Source: Endocalyx cinctus (Eukaryota > Ascomycota > Sordariomycetes > Amphisphaeriales > Apiosporaceae). Taken from it: 64,000 bases of DNA. How positions within the stretch are numbered: position 1 is the first letter of the stretch; the number at the start of each line of letters is the position of its first letter. A model generated the notes under the pieces. The model was not told the origin of the DNA. It searched no databases and worked only from the letters and a program-made list of their open reading frames with translations. The stretch lies in contig BCKC01000002.1 in the NCBI GenBank assembly GCA_001600455.1, positions 3,238,171 to 3,302,170 on the forward strand, read 5' to 3'. Position numbers and translations under genes: made by a program. This document shows positions 60,268 to 64,000 of this stretch, piece after piece.

Positions 60268-60990
60268 TGCTTTGATCCAATAGTCCTCTCATAATCGTAT
60301 GATCGTATGTATCAAATAATAAAAATATGAGTCCAGTAGGTTCTACTACGATAATAGCACCCGTCAACAAGGTAGCTCCGTTAGCTTCTGTTATGAAAAT
60401 CGTTTCTGTCGGTTTGGCTACTGATGGTACAAGCTCGAAGCTGGCCAATTAGCTGTATTCCGTGTTTATCAGATGCATCGCATTATTCTATACTCGACAT
60501 CTGTGTTCATCAGAATTCATGATAGGTGGTAAGATCGCTGTAAAATATTAGAACCAAAGTAGGGTAAAGCTGCTACGAAGCTGTTAATTAGGGGATCAGG
60601 GGAAGTAATCAGGGCTGTGGCTCAGGCTTCGGTCCAGCTAGTGATGTGGCTGAAGTGGATGGTGCAAGACCCACCTTGAATTTAAAACCCATCATGTATG
60701 TACTTCAGTACTTAAGTGAAGCTCATACAAACGACGACATCTCATTCACCATGACCATCGAGTGTATATAGACCTCGATTTTCTCCCTTTTCCTTCGTGG
60801 AATCACTTTTTCAACTCAACCGAACCTCCAAGTGCATGGGATAATTCTTTCTCTCGTTTGCATCACTTGTTAGCATAGTATCTATCGTCTTGATAGTTGA
60901 CTTGTCCTGAACCGCGTACTGATCAACGCCTTGTCGACGAATAAGGAGTCTGGTATATATCTCAAGCTCGAGGAGCTGTGACGACGGAAA
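60268..60990. other. Intergenic region upstream of DBR1
   Basis: AT-rich promoter region, no gene seen. Confidence 0.6.
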
Positions 60991-62684
60991 ATGCGCGTCG
61001 CCGTCGTGGGCTGTGTACGTTATCAACCGACACACTCCTAACTCGTGCATAAGCTAACCTAGAACCTCCACAGGGCCACGGCACCCTAGACGCGATCTAT
61101 GGGGGAGTAAAAAAAGCCGCGGCGGCGCGAGGATGGAAGAAAGGGCCCGACGTCGTCATCATCGGCGGCGATTTCCAAGCGGTCCGCAACGCCGCCGACC
61201 TCAACGTGATGTCGGTCCCGGCCAAGTACCGGCAGCTGGGGGATTTTCCGGCCTACTACGCGGGCGGGAAGACGGCGCCTTACCTGACTCTATTCGCGGC
61301 CGGGAACCACGAGGCGAGCTCGCACCTCTGGGAGCTGTACTACGGCGGCTGGGTCGCGCCCAACATCTACTACCTCGGCGCCGCCAACGTCCTGCGCCTG
61401 GGCTCCCTGCGCATCGCCGGCATGAGCGGCATATGGAAGGGCTTCGACTACAAGAAGCCCCATAACGAGCGCTTGCCCTTTACGGAAGACGATATCAAGA
61501 CTTTCTACCACGTTCGCGAGCTCGACGTGCGCAAGCTCCTCCTCCTGCGGGAGCAGGTCGACATCGGCATGAGCCACGATTGGCCCCGGGGCATCGAGCA
61601 CCACGGCGAGGCCAAGAGCCTCTGGCGAAAGAAGCCCGACTTCGAGCGCGACAGCATAGACGGGAGGCTCGGAAATCCGGCCGCCACGTACGTGATGAAT
61701 CGGCTGAGGCCGCATTACTGGTTTTCTTCGCACATGCACTGCAAGTTCCCCGCTATAAGAAAATTTGAAGCACCCGCGGGCGACGACGACAGCACCGCCG
61801 CCGCCGCCTCCGCTCCTTCTGCCGTCGAAACGAAGGAAGACGCGGGTAATCCGGACGAGATCGACCTGGACGACGAAGACGGCGAAGCGGAAGCGCCGCC
61901 CGCCGGCGAGACCGTCGACGTGGTTACCGCCGCGCCCGAAACCTCGGTCGTCTCGGAAGACCTACGCGCCCAGCTGCCGGCCTCCTTCGCCAAACCAGCG
62001 ACGAATCCGGCCAGCGCGAACAAGGAAGAACCCGTCCCGCCGACCATCACGAACACGGTGACGCGCTTCATAGCGCTCGACAAATGCCTCCCCGGCCGCC
62101 ATTTCCTGCAGCTTTGCGACGTCGGCGAGGCGGCCCAGAAGTCGGAGCCCCTACACCTGCGCTACGACCCGGAATGGCTGGCCATCACGCGCGTGTTCGA
62201 CCAATATCTGACCGTAGGCAGCAGCGAGCCCGTGCCGGAGAACCTCGGCGAGGCCGCGTACCGCGGCATGATCGACCGCGAGCGCGCCTGGGTCGAGGAG
62301 AACGTCGTGGCGGCCGGAAAACTGGAGATACCGCGAAACTTCGCCGTCACGGCCCCGCCGCACCGGGACGGCGTCGACCCGGAGTCGGTCGACGAGCAGC
62401 CGCGCGAGTACACAAACCCGCAGACGAGCGCCTTCTGCGAGCTCGTCGGCGTCAGGAACCTCTGGGACGCGAGCGAGGAGGAGAGGGAGCAGCGCAGGGC
62501 GGCTTTCGTCCCGTCGCCGCCGACGTCCTACCCCCGCAACCACAATAGAGGCGGCGGCGGATGGCACGGGGGCGATAGGGGAAGAGGAGGAGGTCGCGGT
62601 AACTTCCGCGGCAAAGGCCGCGGAAATCACGGTGGACGAGGGCGAGGCGGTGGTCGAGGTGGCGCTCGTGGAGGTCGGCACTGA
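60991..62684 (+). CDS. DBR1: RNA lariat debranching enzyme (Dbr1)
   Basis: Hydrolyses the 2'-5' bond of excised intron lariats in the nucleus. Exon 1 is only 24 nt (60991-61014, MRVAVVGC), then a 59-nt intron (GTACGT...CACAG) and exon 2 at 61074-62684, giving about 544 aa. The metallophosphoesterase core is complete: Cys8 and His10 (GCGHG), GGDFQAVRN (Asp41), GNHEAS (Asn86, His87), WVAPNIYYLG, SHDWPRGI (His176) and SHMHCKF. The lariat-recognition segment is present. An Ala/Glu/Asp-rich insert (about 236-320) separates this from the C-terminal DBR1 domain (TRFIALDKCLPGRHFLQL). The last ~45 residues form an RGG/RG-rich tail likely to bind RNA. Metal ligands are intact, so it should be active. 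Exon 2 is very GC-rich. Confidence 0.94.
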
Positions 62685-63521
62685 ACCTCGAGAGGTATCA
62701 TTACCTTGGCCGTTTAATAATTACACTTCACGCAGGCAAAGCAAAGTCACTCTGTAAAATACTCATCAATGAAACTAAATGGGCATCCTGTCTAGCTTAT
62801 GAACAACTCATAGAGTTAGACTAATATGACGCAAAGGGGAAAATACATTCTCTGTATCCCGTAGCATTATTCTTCGTTTACGAGTGCGATGACGGCATTT
62901 GTTGCCCATATATATCTGTTGTATTATAATGCTTTAGACTACTACCTGGAGAAAAGCGGTCAAGGATAAAATTATGAATTTTTTTTTTATTCATTGTTAA
63001 TTCTACATTCTTAAGTTCTATGAGTATGTTTCCCTTATTAAAAAGCATGATCTCCATGGAGAAAGCACAAGTCACGCAGAGTGACGGGGAATGAAATATT
63101 TCAATATTCCATCTAATATAGACATTCAGCCCACGGAAGAGTAATGAATCGAATGTATATGCTTAAGATGGGTGGCGTCTGAGAAAGTGAAAAAAAAAGA
63201 AGAGAACAAAACCCTACCGGGATATCTTGAATATTAATGTGAACGCATGAAACTCGAGATGGTTGCATGATATGAAATCATGTCGAATATCTCCTTTCCA
63301 TTGTGTTGTAGAGTACATCCGTCTCTCTAGTAATTGCAGTCATTAAATCATATATCATCAACCCACGCCCCAACGCCAAATCCTTTAATTTCCATTAGTT
63401 CTCGCAACTATGCAACCATCTTAGTATCATAAGGGAAAATGGCCGGTCGTTTATCTTTCGTTCTTGTGGCGTCAACTGCCATCGTATATGGTATCGATAG
63501 GCAGAAGCACGGTTAATACCA
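62685..63521. other. Convergent 3' intergenic region
   Basis: Between DBR1 (plus) and elongin C (minus). A 25-codon ATG frame at 63439-63516 is noted but unsupported. AT-rich, no gene seen. Confidence 0.6.
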
Positions 63522-63952
63522 TCACATCCTGAGATACTCTGCGGCCATTAAGAGTTCAAGGCACAGCTCGACCGGAATCTCCATATCTGCAATATCCTCC
63601 TGATCTCGGTTCCGATACCAGTAATGGAAATATTCCACCACTTTCTCGAGAACTATGCCACTAGACATCAACTACGTTAGGATGGGAGATCAAGAAGAAA
63701 TAAGGAAAGGCAACGTGTAAGAAAAGAAAGATGAATGAAGTGTAGGTATAATGTCTCAGATCAAGTGTAGTTGGGTTGTCATTCAGACCAATACGATATC
63801 GGTCTGTCAGTAAGAACACAGCGAAGTATGTTTGATTCATCTCAGACAGGACAGCCAAGAATGGAGAAAGAGGAAGAGAAAATAAAAGATACGAAGAACT
63901 TACTTCAGCTCACCGAAGACAGCCCTGCCAGTTCTTGCTTCAGAAAATCCAC
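63522..63952 (-). CDS. ELC1: Elongin C (3' exons only; gene continues past the window edge)
   Basis: Elongin C is the BTB-like adaptor of cullin-RING E3 ligases and of elongin complexes. On the minus strand the last exon is 63660-63522, preceded by a 243-nt intron and a 49-nt exon at 63952-63904, both in phase. The last exon reads GIVLEKVVEYFHYWYRNRDQ, followed by DMEIPVELCLELLMAAEYL and a Met before the stop, which is the C-terminal half of elongin C. The upstream exon supplies GFSEARTGRAVFGELN, and its AA plus T at the splice gives the Asn. The 5' part lies beyond 64000. Neither exon can be seen in a single long frame. Intron boundaries are GTAAGT and CTAG. Family identity is strong; the SKP1-like alternative is less likely because of the LELLMAAEYL ending. 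Confidence 0.82.
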
Positions 63953-64000
63953 CTGAATGATGGAATAAGAAGGGCCTAGTCAGCACATTTATCCTCGCCT

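Noticed and set aside
62151..62681. A 176-codon antisense frame over the DBR1 3' end
   Set aside because: Mirror of the RGG-encoding repeats; composition artefact.
63439..63516. A 25-codon ATG frame starting MAGRLSFVLVASTAIVYGI
   Set aside because: It looks like a small membrane peptide, but no family match, downstream exon or transcript evidence is visible; it sits in the ELC1/DBR1 3' interval.
1..64000. tRNA/rRNA genes, CRISPR arrays, transposon terminal repeats, telomeric repeats
   Set aside because: No TTCGANNCC-type B box with paired arms, no regularly spaced repeats, no transposase or reverse-transcriptase motifs, and no TTAGGG arrays were recognised by eye. A covariance-model and repeat search would be decisive.

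Overview
The window is chromosomal DNA of a filamentous ascomycete (Pezizomycotina, most likely a Sordariomycete). The evidence is short spliceosomal introns (about 44-243 nt) with GTAAGT/GTATGT-type donors and CTAAC/CTGAC-type branch points, single-gene transcription units on both strands, AT-rich intergenic DNA full of A/T homopolymers, and fungal-only proteins (UNC93/DUF895 carrier, DUF6640 protein, GH93, LysM, DUF8021-like). I joined exons by hand from splice signals and reading phase. All family names come from motif recognition, not from a search.

Layout. 2.7-5.6 kb: BET double-bromodomain protein (BDF1), behind a long low-complexity leader. 7.2-8.1 kb: decayed FAD monooxygenase. 8.9-11.6 kb: small DUF6640-like membrane protein and coproporphyrinogen oxidase (HEM13). 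12.0-14.7 kb: small hypothetical protein and a secreted GH93-type exo-arabinanase whose promoter carries XlnR/CreA-like boxes. 16.1-19.5 kb: large disordered ascomycete protein. 19.5-38.3 kb: two gene-poor blocks with a decayed Cys-rich membrane protein gene, interrupted only by a secreted endonuclease/exonuclease/phosphatase-jacalin fusion (27.1-28.6 kb). 38.3-42.0 kb: SH3-RasGEF (CDC25 type). 44.1-45.7 kb: UNC93-like transporter. 45.7-49.2 kb: gene-poor. 49.2-53.8 kb: LysM-domain protein, atypical SDR and secreted DUF8021-like protein. 54.1-64.0 kb: dense housekeeping block with acetyl-CoA hydrolase (ACH1), mitochondrial DUF1992/DNAJC28-like protein, an uncertain fungal gene, lariat debranching enzyme (DBR1) and the 3' end of elongin C (ELC1).

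The genes do not form one pathway or an obvious metabolite cluster. The main pattern is alternation: conserved nuclear, mitochondrial and signalling genes sit in compact blocks, while secreted or carbohydrate-facing genes (GH93, EEP-jacalin, LysM, DUF8021-like) sit next to long gene-poor stretches that also hold gene relics. Those stretches are rich in short palindromes built from TAGGTA, AAGTACTT and AGTATACT, the least explained sequence feature here. I found no CRISPR, rRNA, tRNA, intact transposon or clearly new multi-gene system.
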